Assembly: GCA_040398425.1 (NCBI GenBank)
Contig: JBBATZ010000003.1
Location: forward strand, 89,164-153,163
From: UBA7672 sp040398425
GTDB lineage: Bacteria > Pseudomonadota > Alphaproteobacteria > Caulobacterales > Hyphomonadaceae
DNA length: 64,000 nt
Direction of reading: 5' to 3'
Below are positions 33,546 through 42,722 of this stretch, in pieces (the stretch's first letter is position 1; every line of letters starts with the position of its first letter). Made by a program: the position numbers and the translations under genes. Below the pieces are notes generated by a model. It made no database searches and was not told where the DNA came from. It saw nothing but the letters and a program-made list of their open reading frames with translations.

Positions 33546-35162
33546 CTAGTGCCGGAAATGGCGCATGCCTGTGAAGACCATGGCGAGATCGGCTTCGTCG
33601 GCGGCTTTGATGACCTCATCGTCGCGCACCGAGCCGCCGGGCTGGATCACGGCCGTCGCGCCGGCTTGCGCTGCCTGCAACAGGCCATCGGCGAAGGGGA
33701 AGAACGCGTCAGAGGCGCAGACCGAGCCGATCGTCTCCGGTTCCGCCTTACCGCCAATGGCTGCAGCGGCGTCCTCGGCCTTGCGGCGAGCGATGCGGGC
33801 TGAATCCACGCGGCTCATCTGGCCGGCGCCGATGCCGACCGTTACCCCGTTCTTCGCGTAGATGATGGCGTTCGACTTGGTGTGCTTGCAGACGCGGAAG
33901 GCGAAGATCAGGTCTTCGATTTCCCGCGGGCTGGGCTGGCGCTTCGAGACGATCTTGAGGTCGGCAGCCGTGATGCGGCCAATGTCGCGGTCCTGCACCA
34001 GCAGGCCGCCAGCGACGGTGCGCACCATCATGCCGGGCTGCGAGGGATCAGGCAGACCATCGGTCAGCAGCAGGCGCAGGTTCTTCTTCTTTGCGAACAC
34101 CGCCATAGCCGCCTCATCAGCGCCGGGCGCGATCACGACTTCGGTGAAGATCTCGGTGATCGCTTCCGCCGTCGGACCATCGAGCGGCACGTTGACCGCA
34201 ATGATGCCGCCGAAGGCTGATGTCGAATCGCAAGCAAGCGCGCGGCGATAGGCTTCCGTCACGGTCGCGCCGGTGGCGACACCGCACGGATTGGCGTGCT
34301 TGATGATGGCGACTGCAGGCGAGATTTTCGCGTCGAACTCGGCGACGAGTTCGTAAGCCGCGTCCGTGTCGTTGATATTGTTGTAGCTGAGTTCCTTGCC
34401 CTGCACTTGCCGCGCTGTCAGCACGCCGGCGCGTTTGACCGGACCGGCGTAGACGACGGCTTTCTGGTGTGGGTTCTCTCCGTAGCGAAGCGTCTGCTGC
34501 AGCTTGCCGCCGAAGGCACGCCAATCGCCCGCCTCTTCATCGAGCTGCTTCCAGTACCATTCCGAGATCGCGGCGTCGTAGGCGGCCGTCCGTGCGTAGG
34601 TTTTCGCGGCGAGACGGCGACGGAGGTTGAGGGAAACGCCGCCCTGCTCCATGTCCGCAATCGCGGCGTCGACGTCCCCGCCATCCGTGCAGACGGCGAC
34701 AAAGTCCGCGTTCTTCGATGCTGCGCGCAGCATCGCCGGACCGCCAATGTCGATGTTCTCGACGCAGTTGTCGAAATCGGCGCCCGCTTCGACGGTGGCT
34801 TCGAACGGGTAGAGGTTGATCCAGACGAGATCGATGGGCTCGATGCCATGATCTGTCGCGTCCTTCGTGTGGGTTTCGAGGTCGCGGCGGAAGAGCAGCC
34901 CACCATGCACTTTCGGATGAAGTGTTTTCACCCGGCCATCCATCATTTCAGGAAAGCCTGTCAGATCCGCCACATCGCGCACCTTCAGGCCTGCCTCCTT
35001 GAAAGCCTTGGACGTGCCGCCGGTGGAAATCAGATCAACACCCAGCGCCGCCAGTTTCCTGGCACGCTCAACCAGCCCGGCCTTGTCGGAGACCGAAATC
35101 AGCGCGCGCTTCACGACGACGCGGTCGGGCACATTCTTCGGGGCGGCTTTGGGTGGCGACAT
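33546..35162 (-). CDS. purH: Bifunctional AICAR formyltransferase / IMP cyclohydrolase
   Basis: This enzyme performs the last two steps of IMP synthesis. The N-terminal MGS-like cyclohydrolase domain shows KRALISVSDKAGLVERARKL, ISTGGTSKAFKEAG and GFPEMMDGRVKTLHPKVHGG. The C-terminal formyltransferase domain has QGKELSYNNINDTDAAYELV, IIKHANPCGVATG (with the catalytic Lys-His) and FKVCKHTKSNAI-like VCKHTKSNAIIYAKNGVTVG. The length (538) is normal. It is the last gene of a minus-strand series with rsmB, rpe, a heparinase and an epimerase, an order partly conserved in alphaproteobacteria. Confidence 0.96.
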   Translation of the reverse strand: MSPPKAAPKNVPDRVVVKRALISVSDKAGLVERARKLAALGVDLISTGGTSKAFKEAGLKVRDVADLTGFPEMMDGRVKTLHPKVHGGLLFRRDLETHTKDATDHGIEPIDLVWINLYPFEATVEAGADFDNCVENIDIGGPAMLRAASKNADFVAVCTDGGDVDAAIADMEQGGVSLNLRRRLAAKTYARTAAYDAAISEWYWKQLDEEAGDWRAFGGKLQQTLRYGENPHQKAVVYAGPVKRAGVLTARQVQGKELSYNNINDTDAAYELVAEFDAKISPAVAIIKHANPCGVATGATVTEAYRRALACDSTSAFGGIIAVNVPLDGPTAEAITEIFTEVVIAPGADEAAMAVFAKKKNLRLLLTDGLPDPSQPGMMVRTVAGGLLVQDRDIGRITAADLKIVSKRQPSPREIEDLIFAFRVCKHTKSNAIIYAKNGVTVGIGAGQMSRVDSARIARRKAEDAAAAIGGKAEPETIGSVCASDAFFPFADGLLQAAQAGATAVIQPGGSVRDDEVIKAADEADLAMVFTGMRHFRH

Positions 35163-35262
35163 ATCGGGCGGGCTCCAGCGCTGGCTGGGCGCCGGATAGC
35201 ACCAAGATGCCTGTCTTCAAACCTTCATCCATGCCGCACCGGCAGCGGGGTGGGCCTGGGCT

Positions 35263-35535
35263 CTAGCGGCTCATCTCGAAGGTTTGCCAGTCCAGTCGCG
35301 AGCCGAATGCTTCCCAGTCGTTTTCCAGGCCAGACGCTTCAACAAGGCTCCACAAGCGGCGAATGTCGGCCGAATCGCCGCTGATCAGGAACAGGGCCGA
35401 CCCGCGGTCCACCGAAAGCTCGCTGGCCTCGACGGTGACGCCGCTGGCTTCGATCACATCGAGTGTACGTTTGACGAGCCTGTCCTGCCTGTCGCCGTCA
35501 CAGTAAGGTTCGCCATTGAATACAAGGACGCGCAT
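35263..35535 (-). CDS. Small hypothetical protein between an epimerase and purH
   Basis: This 90-residue protein begins MRVLVFNGEPYCDGDRQD, then has an amphipathic helix (RLVKRTLDVIEASGVTVEAS) and ends WEAFGSRLDWQTFEMSR. The alternating strand-helix pattern hints at a small alpha/beta domain, but no family is recognised. The ATG at 35535 is chosen over one two codons earlier because AAGG then sits seven bases upstream. It shares the strand of the neighbours with gaps of 62 and 100 bases. Confidence 0.55.
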   Translation of the reverse strand: MRVLVFNGEPYCDGDRQDRLVKRTLDVIEASGVTVEASELSVDRGSALFLISGDSADIRRLWSLVEASGLENDWEAFGSRLDWQTFEMSR

Positions 35536-35597
35536 TTCCATCCCTTAGAGATGGAGTTGCCGGGCGGATGATCAATACCCGCGCCGACCGGCGTCGA

Positions 35598-37505
35598 TCA
35601 GTGGACGTTCATCACCGGCTCGCCCCAGGCCTCGTCTGCGAAGATTTCAGGCGCAAGCGCCTTAATCATCGACAGGGAGGCCTGCGGATCGCGTCGTGCG
35701 GCATAGGATATCACGGCATCGAGGCGCGCCTGGACTTCGGCGATGGGCGGAGAGCCCGTATTGGCCACTTCGAGAACCCCATCGACAGGGGTCACCTTCA
35801 CCTGCTCGCGGTCGTAGAACACGGTCTCGGTAAGTTTCTCGCCAGGCCTTGGTCCAGTAACGCGGATGAGAATATCCTGCCCTGGCGTGAGCCCCTTCAA
35901 GCGGATCATTTTTTCCGCGAGATCCATGATCCGCACCGGCTCGCCCATATCGAGCACGTAGAGCGTCGCTTCCTCCGAGGTGGAGCTGGCCGACAGCGCC
36001 GACGCCTGCAGCACAAGGGCGGACGCTTCCTCCACGCTCATGAAATAGCGCGTCATGTCAGGGTGGGTCACGGTGACAGGTCCGCCCTCCGCGATCTGAC
36101 GTTCAAACAGAGGCGACACAGAGCCCTTGGAGCCGAGCACGTTTCCAAAGCGGACCAGCGAGAACCGGGTACCGGGCGCTGTCGGCGCGAAAGCCTGGAT
36201 GAAGAGCTCTGCGGCGCGCTTGGTGGCACCCATGACATTGCTCGGGTTCACGGCCTTGTCGGTCGAGATGAAGGTGAAGGCCTTCACGTTAAGCTCTGCG
36301 GCGATGGTTGCGCAACGGCGCGCGCCCAGCACGTTGGTGAGGATCGCCTCGTTGGGATTCTGCTCCATCAGGGGGACGTGCTTCAGGGCGGCAGCGTGGA
36401 TCACCACATCAGGCGCTGCCTCCTGCATCGCCTGCGCGAGCCGCACCTCGTCGCGCACATCGCCGATGACGATGCGACGGACGACGTTGGGGTAAGCCCG
36501 CGAGAGCTCCTGGTCGATCTCGAATACGTTGAATTCTGACGCATCATAAATGGTAAGCTCGGACGGCCCCAGAGCTGCGCACTGTCGCGCCAGCTCGCCG
36601 CCGATGGTCCCGCCGCCACCTGTGATGAAGACGCGGGCGCCCGAGATCAGTCCGGCCACCGGTGCCATGTCCAGGTGACGTTCTGGCCGCGCCAGAAGGT
36701 CGGCCGGGCGGATCTGTTCCAGCATCGCCTTGGCGCCGATGCGCAGCAGGGTCGCCTTGCGGGCGGAGGAGACAGCGAGGGCTGCCTCCATCGTGCGCCG
36801 GTCCTCAGGGGGAGCCGCGATTGCGATCCACGGCAACTCTCCAAAGCGGGCGGTGTAGTGATCTAACAGCGTCGCCAGCTGGTCGATACCGCCCATCACC
36901 TGCACGCCTTCGATATCGCGCCCGTAGTGCAGTCCCGACGTCTCGACGATGCCGATGGCGCGAATGGGCGTGCCTGACGGCGCCTTCCGGGCCGCTCGAA
37001 GCGCTTCGGCGACATGCCCGGCAGGACCGACCACCAGCGCACGCGGCGCATAGGGCGGCTCACGGCGGAAAATGGCGGAGAGATCGCCGGTGGCGCGCCC
37101 ACGCGCCCACAAGCGGACAAACATGAGCGCCACCAGCCAGATCGGCACCTGCAGATAGATCGACGCGATTGGATAGTTTTCCAGCGCCTTCGCGAGGATC
37201 AGGATCGGCAGTGACATCAGGTGCGTCAGGGCGACGGCCTGGAAGATGCGCACCACGTCGCGTAGCGATGTGTGGCGCCAGACCTGGCGGTGAACGCCGC
37301 GCAGCCACATCGCGAACGCTGCGGTGACGCCGAAGGCGATAGCGACGAAAAACTCCAGCCAGGTCGGGGCCGCGCCACCGGCGAACATGATGATTATGTG
37401 CGGCGCCATATACATGGCGATCATGCCGGTCGCGACATCGTAAGCGAAACAGAGCGCCTTGGCTTCGATGGCCGCCCGTCTGGCGGATACCTCTACGCTG
37501 CTCAA
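35598..37505 (-). CDS. Membrane-bound NDP-sugar epimerase/dehydratase (CapD/WbpM type)
   Basis: This 635-residue protein has four N-terminal membrane helices (for example IAMYMAPHIIIMFAGG, FFVAIAFGVTAAFAMWL), a nucleotide-binding-like middle domain and a C-terminal short-chain dehydrogenase domain. The latter has VFITGGGGTIGGELARQCA for NAD, VIHAAALKHVPLMEQN, and FISTDKAVNPSNVMGATKR, where Met replaces the usual catalytic Tyr, as in WbpM/FlaA1 enzymes that make 6-deoxy sugars for surface polysaccharides. The start is TTG, beginning the base after the heparinase TAG, with GGGGAG upstream. It probably supplies a sugar for the envelope. Confidence 0.88.
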   Translation of the reverse strand: MSSVEVSARRAAIEAKALCFAYDVATGMIAMYMAPHIIIMFAGGAAPTWLEFFVAIAFGVTAAFAMWLRGVHRQVWRHTSLRDVVRIFQAVALTHLMSLPILILAKALENYPIASIYLQVPIWLVALMFVRLWARGRATGDLSAIFRREPPYAPRALVVGPAGHVAEALRAARKAPSGTPIRAIGIVETSGLHYGRDIEGVQVMGGIDQLATLLDHYTARFGELPWIAIAAPPEDRRTMEAALAVSSARKATLLRIGAKAMLEQIRPADLLARPERHLDMAPVAGLISGARVFITGGGGTIGGELARQCAALGPSELTIYDASEFNVFEIDQELSRAYPNVVRRIVIGDVRDEVRLAQAMQEAAPDVVIHAAALKHVPLMEQNPNEAILTNVLGARRCATIAAELNVKAFTFISTDKAVNPSNVMGATKRAAELFIQAFAPTAPGTRFSLVRFGNVLGSKGSVSPLFERQIAEGGPVTVTHPDMTRYFMSVEEASALVLQASALSASSTSEEATLYVLDMGEPVRIMDLAEKMIRLKGLTPGQDILIRVTGPRPGEKLTETVFYDREQVKVTPVDGVLEVANTGSPPIAEVQARLDAVISYAARRDPQASLSMIKALAPEIFADEAWGEPVMNVH

Positions 37506-39257
37506 CTAGCTCTCCCCCTGGCCTCCCACATCCACACGGGAGAGCGCCCAACGAACCCGATTAGGCGCTTTCGAGCCATCCGCACCCGGATCTGCGGCTC
37601 CCCGAATGACGAGCTGCTGCGACTTCTGCGCTGCCTCTCCTCCCCAGTAACGCGAATCTTCCAAGGAAAGCAAAGTCTCGCAGCGAAATCTCCAGACATG
37701 TTGCCTTTGCGGCAACCCCAGGAACACCGTGCGGTCGTCTGGTCCGTTTGCGATCTGAATTCCAGGGTGCAAATGGAATCGTATCTCGAACGGAATGAGT
37801 CCGCCGGGAAACGCTGGAGCGGCATCGGACATCGGGCGAGACAGGCTGTCCTCGCCTGTGATTCGCAAGCCGCTCATCGCAACATACAGGCGTCGGCGAT
37901 AGATTAGACCGTGACGTACGCGCCACCCAGCATGCTGCCCTTCCAGCAGGTACTGGTCGCCCTCTTCCATCCGCCGCACCGCAAGTTGCGCGGGACCGTC
38001 AGGGGCGCGCATGCCCGTGACCGGATCGATTGCAAAAACGGCGGAGTCTTCCCCGTCCAGTGACAAGACCGAATGTGCAGCGGTGCGGCGGGCCGCGTCA
38101 CTTATGACCGGGTCGAGATCAGGGTTAGACCCGCACGATGTAATGATACGTTCAGGCCCGTCATCGACCGTCAACGCGAGAGCGCCGGCATGTGCGCGGC
38201 CACCATGGGGCCGATCAGGACCCGGCCCGGCATCAATGTACACAGTCAATTCATTGGCCTGGACGCGCTGGAAGGCAGACAGCCGCGCGAAAGAGAATTT
38301 CGAATTGACCCCGGCATGCGGACGCAACGCCGCGCGCGCCAGACCGCTGGCGCAATCGCCGCCGCCATTGGCCGGCAGAACGCCGCCATCCGGCGTGTTG
38401 AAGAAGCTCAGCATGGCAGCCATGCGCGGCTGCAACTTGTTGAGGAAGACAGGCGCGCTGACGCCCATACGCAGGATCAATTCTTCGACTGCGTGGATAT
38501 CGAGCAAGGCCTCAGCCAGCGTTTCCGGGCTGCGGCTGATATGCCCGCCATCGGGCAGTATCTGCGCCGAACATTCCGTCTCGAGCAGGGCGAGGCCAGC
38601 CTCGAGGATCTTGCGTCCGTCTTCGGTCGCCGCGCCCGCCAGAGAGAGCGCAACAGCGACGCGGAAGCGCACGGAGGGGTCGGTTTCCTCAGGCGCCGAG
38701 AACTGTAGATGGCGGATCTGGCGGCCGAGCGAATCCATGACGGCATGGCGACTTTCGGCGTCCAGCGGGTCGAAAAGCGCGGGACCGGCCGAGAGAATAT
38801 TGATCACGCGATCCGCGGTGACGCCCAATCGCCAGGCAAAATCATCCCACTTTCCGTAGGTTTCAGACCAGCCAACCACCAGCGCCCGCGCCCTCGCTTC
38901 GCCCGCGGGACCGCAGACAGCGAGATCCCTGAGCCAGTGAAAGCGATGGATGCGGTCAGCAAAATGGAAAGTTGGAAATTCAGGGCCCCACGGACCGTGG
39001 CCCGGCGGCGTCTCGATGTGCGTGGAGCCGAAACGCCAGCGACCCGCGAGGATCGCTTCTCCTCGCGCCACGTTGGCGGGGCGATTGCTGGTGGGCAGCG
39101 CCGTAAAGCCGGTGGGGCCTGGGCCAGAAATCTTCAGGCGATGAACAGGTGAGGCATTGATGGCGGCGCCTGACTTGCCGGTGTGATCCAGCCACGTCGC
39201 GTACTCCGCGTCGCGTCCGCCTACGGGCGGCGTGGGGCCGTGAGGAGGCAGCGCCAT
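37506..39257 (-). CDS. Heparinase II/III-family protein
   Basis: This is a 583-residue polysaccharide-lyase-like protein. The first half is an alpha-toroid (FHFADRIHRFHWLRDLAVCG, WSETYGKWDDFAWRLGVTAD), and the second a beta-sandwich (GRAHAGALALTVDDGPERII, RVRHGLIYRRRLYVAMSG) as in heparinase II/III proteins. No signal peptide is visible, unlike secreted lyases; this cytoplasmic-looking variant is common next to rpe, rsmB and purH in alphaproteobacteria. The ATG at 39257 starts eight bases after the rpe stop. Substrate and activity are unproven; a role in polysaccharide turnover fits the neighbouring sugar epimerase. Confidence 0.82.
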   Translation of the reverse strand: MALPPHGPTPPVGGRDAEYATWLDHTGKSGAAINASPVHRLKISGPGPTGFTALPTSNRPANVARGEAILAGRWRFGSTHIETPPGHGPWGPEFPTFHFADRIHRFHWLRDLAVCGPAGEARARALVVGWSETYGKWDDFAWRLGVTADRVINILSAGPALFDPLDAESRHAVMDSLGRQIRHLQFSAPEETDPSVRFRVAVALSLAGAATEDGRKILEAGLALLETECSAQILPDGGHISRSPETLAEALLDIHAVEELILRMGVSAPVFLNKLQPRMAAMLSFFNTPDGGVLPANGGGDCASGLARAALRPHAGVNSKFSFARLSAFQRVQANELTVYIDAGPGPDRPHGGRAHAGALALTVDDGPERIITSCGSNPDLDPVISDAARRTAAHSVLSLDGEDSAVFAIDPVTGMRAPDGPAQLAVRRMEEGDQYLLEGQHAGWRVRHGLIYRRRLYVAMSGLRITGEDSLSRPMSDAAPAFPGGLIPFEIRFHLHPGIQIANGPDDRTVFLGLPQRQHVWRFRCETLLSLEDSRYWGGEAAQKSQQLVIRGAADPGADGSKAPNRVRWALSRVDVGGQGES

Positions 39258-39264
39258 CCTTCGC

Positions 39265-39924
39265 TCACCTTCCGCGAAGGGCTGCGATCTCGGCAGCGTA
39301 GCGGTCGGCGCCTTTGCCGAAGATTGCCGAGCCCGCAACCAGCGCAGTGGCGCCGGCGTCGATCACGGCCTGCGCGTTGCCCGGCACGATGCCGCCATCC
39401 ACTTCCAGGATCGTCTTGAGGTTGGCGCGGTCGAGCTTCTTGCGGATCGCCTCGATCTTGCGCAGCTGGCTCTCGATGAATTTCTGCCCGCCGAAGCCGG
39501 GGTTCACGCTCATCACCAGGATGAGGTCGAGCTCCTCCAGAACCGGGTCGAGCACGTCGGGATGGGTCGAGGGATTGAGCGCAGCTCCGGTCTTCTTGCC
39601 GAGCTTTCGGATCACCTGCAGCGTACGATGGAAGTGCGGGCCGGCCTCCGGGTGCGCGGTGATGATGTCGGCGCCGGCCGCGGCGAACGCTTCAAGATAG
39701 ACGTCTACCGGCGAGATCATCAGGTGCACGTCGAACGGCTTGGTTGTGTACGGCCGCAGCTTCTCGATCACGACAGGACCGATCGAGATGTTGGGCACGT
39801 AGTGGCCATCCATCACATCAACATGGATCATGTCCGCGCCAGCCGCATCGACGGCGCGCACTTCCTCACCCAGACGCGCAAAGTCAGCAGCCAGAATTGA
39901 GGGCGAAATCAGGACGTCCGACAT
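39265..39924 (-). CDS. rpe: Ribulose-phosphate 3-epimerase
   Basis: This TIM-barrel metalloenzyme interconverts ribulose 5-phosphate and xylulose 5-phosphate in the pentose phosphate pathway. Motifs are LISPSILAADFARLGEEV, DMIHVDVMDGHYVPNISIGP, PFDVHLMISPVD, VMSVNPGFGGQKFIES and LEVDGGIVPGNA, covering the catalytic aspartates and metal-ligand histidines. Length 219 is typical. The ATG at 39924 gives the standard start. The heparinase gene follows after seven bases. Confidence 0.96.
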   Translation of the reverse strand: MSDVLISPSILAADFARLGEEVRAVDAAGADMIHVDVMDGHYVPNISIGPVVIEKLRPYTTKPFDVHLMISPVDVYLEAFAAAGADIITAHPEAGPHFHRTLQVIRKLGKKTGAALNPSTHPDVLDPVLEELDLILVMSVNPGFGGQKFIESQLRKIEAIRKKLDRANLKTILEVDGGIVPGNAQAVIDAGATALVAGSAIFGKGADRYAAEIAALRGR

Positions 39925-39997
39925 GGTTGATGGGCCTAGCAGTGCGCTCAGGACGGCGCAACCGGGCCAAGGCAAAACCGTCCGGAGGTTCGCAGTC

Positions 39998-40405
39998 TTA
40001 CTGCGGAATTACGCGGGGATAGGCGCCGTATTCGATCAGGACGGGCGTGCCGGCGGGGATGACGTAGTCGCCCGCCTGGGCAACCGAAACCAGCTCCCCC
40101 GACGAAAGGCGGATCGTATAGGCGTGCGCGGCGGGGTCGCCACCGGACTTGCCGAGCGCGGGGCCAACAACGGCGCCTTCCTCGACATAGGCGATGCCGC
40201 CGCTCGCAGCCGCCTGAGAGCCGTTGGCGCCGAGGCCACTCGCGCAGCCGGCCAGCGCGGCGGCGAGGACTGCGAAAGCGATAGCAGAAGCCTTCTGCGG
40301 CTTGGCGATGATCGAGGCGCGCGCTGCATCAAGGTCGCCCTCAGACGAGACGGCGGGCGCACGGGAGAAGCTGCGGTGAGACGGCGGGTCGAAGGCAACG
40401 CGCAT
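39998..40405 (-). CDS. Putative lipoprotein, SlyB-like C-terminus
   Basis: This 135-residue protein has a lipoprotein-type helix and cleavage site (ASAIAFAVLAAALAGC), but the cysteine is at about residue 54 because an unusually long polar N-terminus precedes it. The C-terminal domain (HAYTIRLSSGELVSVAQAG, PAGTPVLIEYGAYPRVI) resembles the end of SlyB/17-kDa-antigen outer-membrane lipoproteins, without an obvious glycine zipper. No later ATG, GTG or TTG gives a standard signal. It lies between rsmB and rpe and has a 12-base palindrome upstream. Confidence 0.6.
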   Translation of the reverse strand: MRVAFDPPSHRSFSRAPAVSSEGDLDAARASIIAKPQKASAIAFAVLAAALAGCASGLGANGSQAAASGGIAYVEEGAVVGPALGKSGGDPAAHAYTIRLSSGELVSVAQAGDYVIPAGTPVLIEYGAYPRVIPQ

Positions 40406-40455
40406 GCGATAGTCTCCACAGGGACACGGTCGGCGAAGACCCCTCCCTTCACACA

Positions 40456-40467
40456 CAAACTAGTTTG
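40456..40467. promoter_or_regulatory. 12-bp palindrome upstream of the lipoprotein gene
   Basis: CAAACTAGTTTG is a perfect palindrome 51 bases before the lipoprotein start, in a 191-base gap after rsmB. It may be a dimeric regulator site; the regulator is unknown. Confidence 0.3.
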
Positions 40468-40596
40468 AGGCCCGCGAGCCCAGACTGCCCCCCAAACTCA
40501 ACCTCTTGGTGGGTGGTCTTCGGTGCTTATCAAAGGCAGAAATGTGTCAAGATCAGCCTTACGGAACCTGTCGTCCCGCATGGAATGGGAAGACGG

Positions 40597-41946
40597 CTAC
40601 AGACGTTCAAGACGCGCGACGTAGAAAGCATCGGAATTCATCGCTACACGCGCGTTTTCTTCGCCAGGCGCGTCGCGGAAGACACGTGCGTGCGGCAACG
40701 TGAGCACATCTCCGTCGGCCGTTAACGAGTCTTGAAAACCGGAAATCTCTCCACGCTGGATCGCGACACGCTTCCAGGAACCCGCCGCAATCACGGCCTC
40801 GATGATCTCGCGCCCCTCTTCAGGCACGGGTGTGCAGACCGAATAGACGAGCCGCCCGCCTGGCCGCAGCATGTCGTGCGCAGCATCCACCAGCGCGCGC
40901 TGGATCGAGGGGAAGCGCACAAGGTCCTTCGGATCACGCCGCCAAACGCCTTCGGGATGGCGGCGGATAATGCCGAGCGCGGAGCATGGCGCGTCGAGCA
41001 ACACGGCGTCGAGCGGCTCTGCGGGACGCCAGGTACGGCCATCGGATTCAACGATCGTCATCGCGAGCTTTGCCCGCTCGGCGTTCTCACGCAGGCGCAC
41101 GATGCGCTGGCGCGACATGTCGATGGCGAAGAGCTTGGCGCCCATCGCTGAAATCTGCATCGCCTTCCCGCCCGGGGCAGCGCAAAGGTCCGCCACGGTT
41201 AGACCACGTATATCGCCGAGCAGTTTTGCCGGCAGCGCGGCAGCCGTGTCCTGCACCCACCACGCGCCTTCGGCAAAGCCAGGCAGCTCCATCAATCCCG
41301 CGCCCGACTGCAAACGGAGCGAACAGTTGGGCAGCATTTCAGCCTCGAGCTTTTCCGCCCAGGCTTCAGCGTCTTCGGGCGCGCGAAGGGTAAGATCGAT
41401 CGGGGGCTCGTCGAGCTGGGCCAGCGCCAGCGCTTCGGCTTGGGCCGCTCCGAGCGAAGCCTTCATCCGCGCCGCCAGCCAGTCGGGCCACACCGCCGTC
41501 ACGGGCGAATTCGCAAAAGCATCGCCCTCGCGCGCGGCGCGGCGGAGCACGGCGTTGATCAGCCCTCCCCCCTTGCGCGCGTCGTCCCATTTCGCGGCAG
41601 CTTCCACTGTGGCGGACACCGCAGCGTGGTCAGCGACGTTCATGATCCAGAGCTGGGCGGCGCCCACCCGCAACAAGGCCTGCAGCGGGGGTTGGAGCTC
41701 ATCGAGAGGGCGCTTCAGCATGCCGCCGAGGGCCCAGTCGATACGCCCGACCGCACGCAGCGCCGCACCTGCCATCGCACGGGCAAAGCCACGATCGGGG
41801 CCCTGCAGCCGCTTGAATGTGCGGCTCTTGTCCATGGCGGCGTCGAAGTCGGATGCGCCTTCCATCGCCACGAGCACAAGCTCGGCGGCGGCGAGGCGCG
41901 ATTGCCAGCCAATGGTTGCGGGGGCGTCAGATTGCGGTCGGGCCAT
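40597..41946 (-). CDS. rsmB: RsmB/NOP-family RNA (cytosine-5) methyltransferase
   Basis: This 449-residue SAM-dependent enzyme methylates cytosine 967-type positions in 16S rRNA. The N-terminal NusB-like domain (AAELVLVAMEGASDFDAAMD, MAGAALRAVGRIDWALGGML) is followed by the methyltransferase: VADLCAAPGGKAMQISAMGA for SAM, and the two cysteine motifs VLLDAPCSALGIIRRHPEG and LVYSVCTPVPEEG, both catalytic cysteines being present. It heads the minus-strand series leading to rpe and purH. Confidence 0.92.
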   Translation of the reverse strand: MARPQSDAPATIGWQSRLAAAELVLVAMEGASDFDAAMDKSRTFKRLQGPDRGFARAMAGAALRAVGRIDWALGGMLKRPLDELQPPLQALLRVGAAQLWIMNVADHAAVSATVEAAAKWDDARKGGGLINAVLRRAAREGDAFANSPVTAVWPDWLAARMKASLGAAQAEALALAQLDEPPIDLTLRAPEDAEAWAEKLEAEMLPNCSLRLQSGAGLMELPGFAEGAWWVQDTAAALPAKLLGDIRGLTVADLCAAPGGKAMQISAMGAKLFAIDMSRQRIVRLRENAERAKLAMTIVESDGRTWRPAEPLDAVLLDAPCSALGIIRRHPEGVWRRDPKDLVRFPSIQRALVDAAHDMLRPGGRLVYSVCTPVPEEGREIIEAVIAAGSWKRVAIQRGEISGFQDSLTADGDVLTLPHARVFRDAPGEENARVAMNSDAFYVARLERL

Positions 41947-42002
41947 AGCGCGGCTCCTAGCCGCTCAGGTCCGGCCTGTCACCGTCAGTCGCCTGCAGGG
42001 GC

Positions 42003-42650
42003 TTACTGGCCGAAGATTTTCTGAAGCGCCCCGAGGACACCTTCGAAACGCAGTCCGGCGTCGGTCACGGCCAGCGCATAAGCCGGTGCGCTGTCATGCG
42101 CCCGCGGCTGGTGGCGAACGCTGCCATCGGTGACGGAGAAGTCTCCCGGACCGTAGCTTGCGGCGGCGTCGGAAAACTCGCCATGGACGCAGAGGGTCAG
42201 CTCTCGCCCCTTGTGGCTGTGCCAGGGCACAGCCTTGCCGGCATCCAGACGAATGACCTCAAGCCTGAGGGGACCTTTGGCGCCAAGATCGAGCCTGCGA
42301 ATTCCCGGACCTGCATAAGACCAGTCATGCTGGCCTTCGGCGTCCAGGATGAGCTCTCGCAGGGCGACCGGCAAACCAGCAAGTTCGGGATAGTTCAGCT
42401 GGCGCAGCCTGACCGGCTTGCCGCCACGTTCAATGGCCGCGAAGGCCATGTCGAGCGCGCTCGGCGACATCAAGACGGGGGTCTCAGCCTCCAGCGCGGC
42501 GCCGGCGAGCATTTCGCCCTCGTGGTCCGAGATTCCCCTCATCTCCATCAGGGTATCGATGAACAAGCTCAACGCAGGCTCTGCCCGTCCTGATGCCAGG
42601 GCAGCGCGTGTTGCGTCGTCAATCACCTTATCTTGCGAAACTCTGATCAT
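42003..42650 (-). CDS. ChrR-like anti-sigma factor with cupin domain, N-terminal zinc site missing
   Basis: This 215-residue protein follows an ECF sigma gene and has the C-terminal cupin of ChrR, which holds RpoE and releases it on singlet-oxygen or hydroperoxide stress. The cupin metal ligands look intact: WHSHKGRE (HxHxxxE) and a later histidine in DGSVRHQP. The N-terminal anti-sigma domain normally carries HxxxCxxC; here the whole N-terminal half has no cysteine (the segment reads SLFIDTLMEMRGISDHEGEM). The only cysteine is in the cupin (LTLCVHG). It may bind sigma without zinc. GGGAAAG precedes the ATG. Confidence 0.78.
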   Translation of the reverse strand: MIRVSQDKVIDDATRAALASGRAEPALSLFIDTLMEMRGISDHEGEMLAGAALEAETPVLMSPSALDMAFAAIERGGKPVRLRQLNYPELAGLPVALRELILDAEGQHDWSYAGPGIRRLDLGAKGPLRLEVIRLDAGKAVPWHSHKGRELTLCVHGEFSDAAASYGPGDFSVTDGSVRHQPRAHDSAPAYALAVTDAGLRFEGVLGALQKIFGQ

Positions 42651-42722
42651 GGCTTTCCCGACAGAAAATCTGTCCGTCCGGAACCTTCTACGGCGCCCTT
42701 GCTGCGCCGGATCACCTTACCG

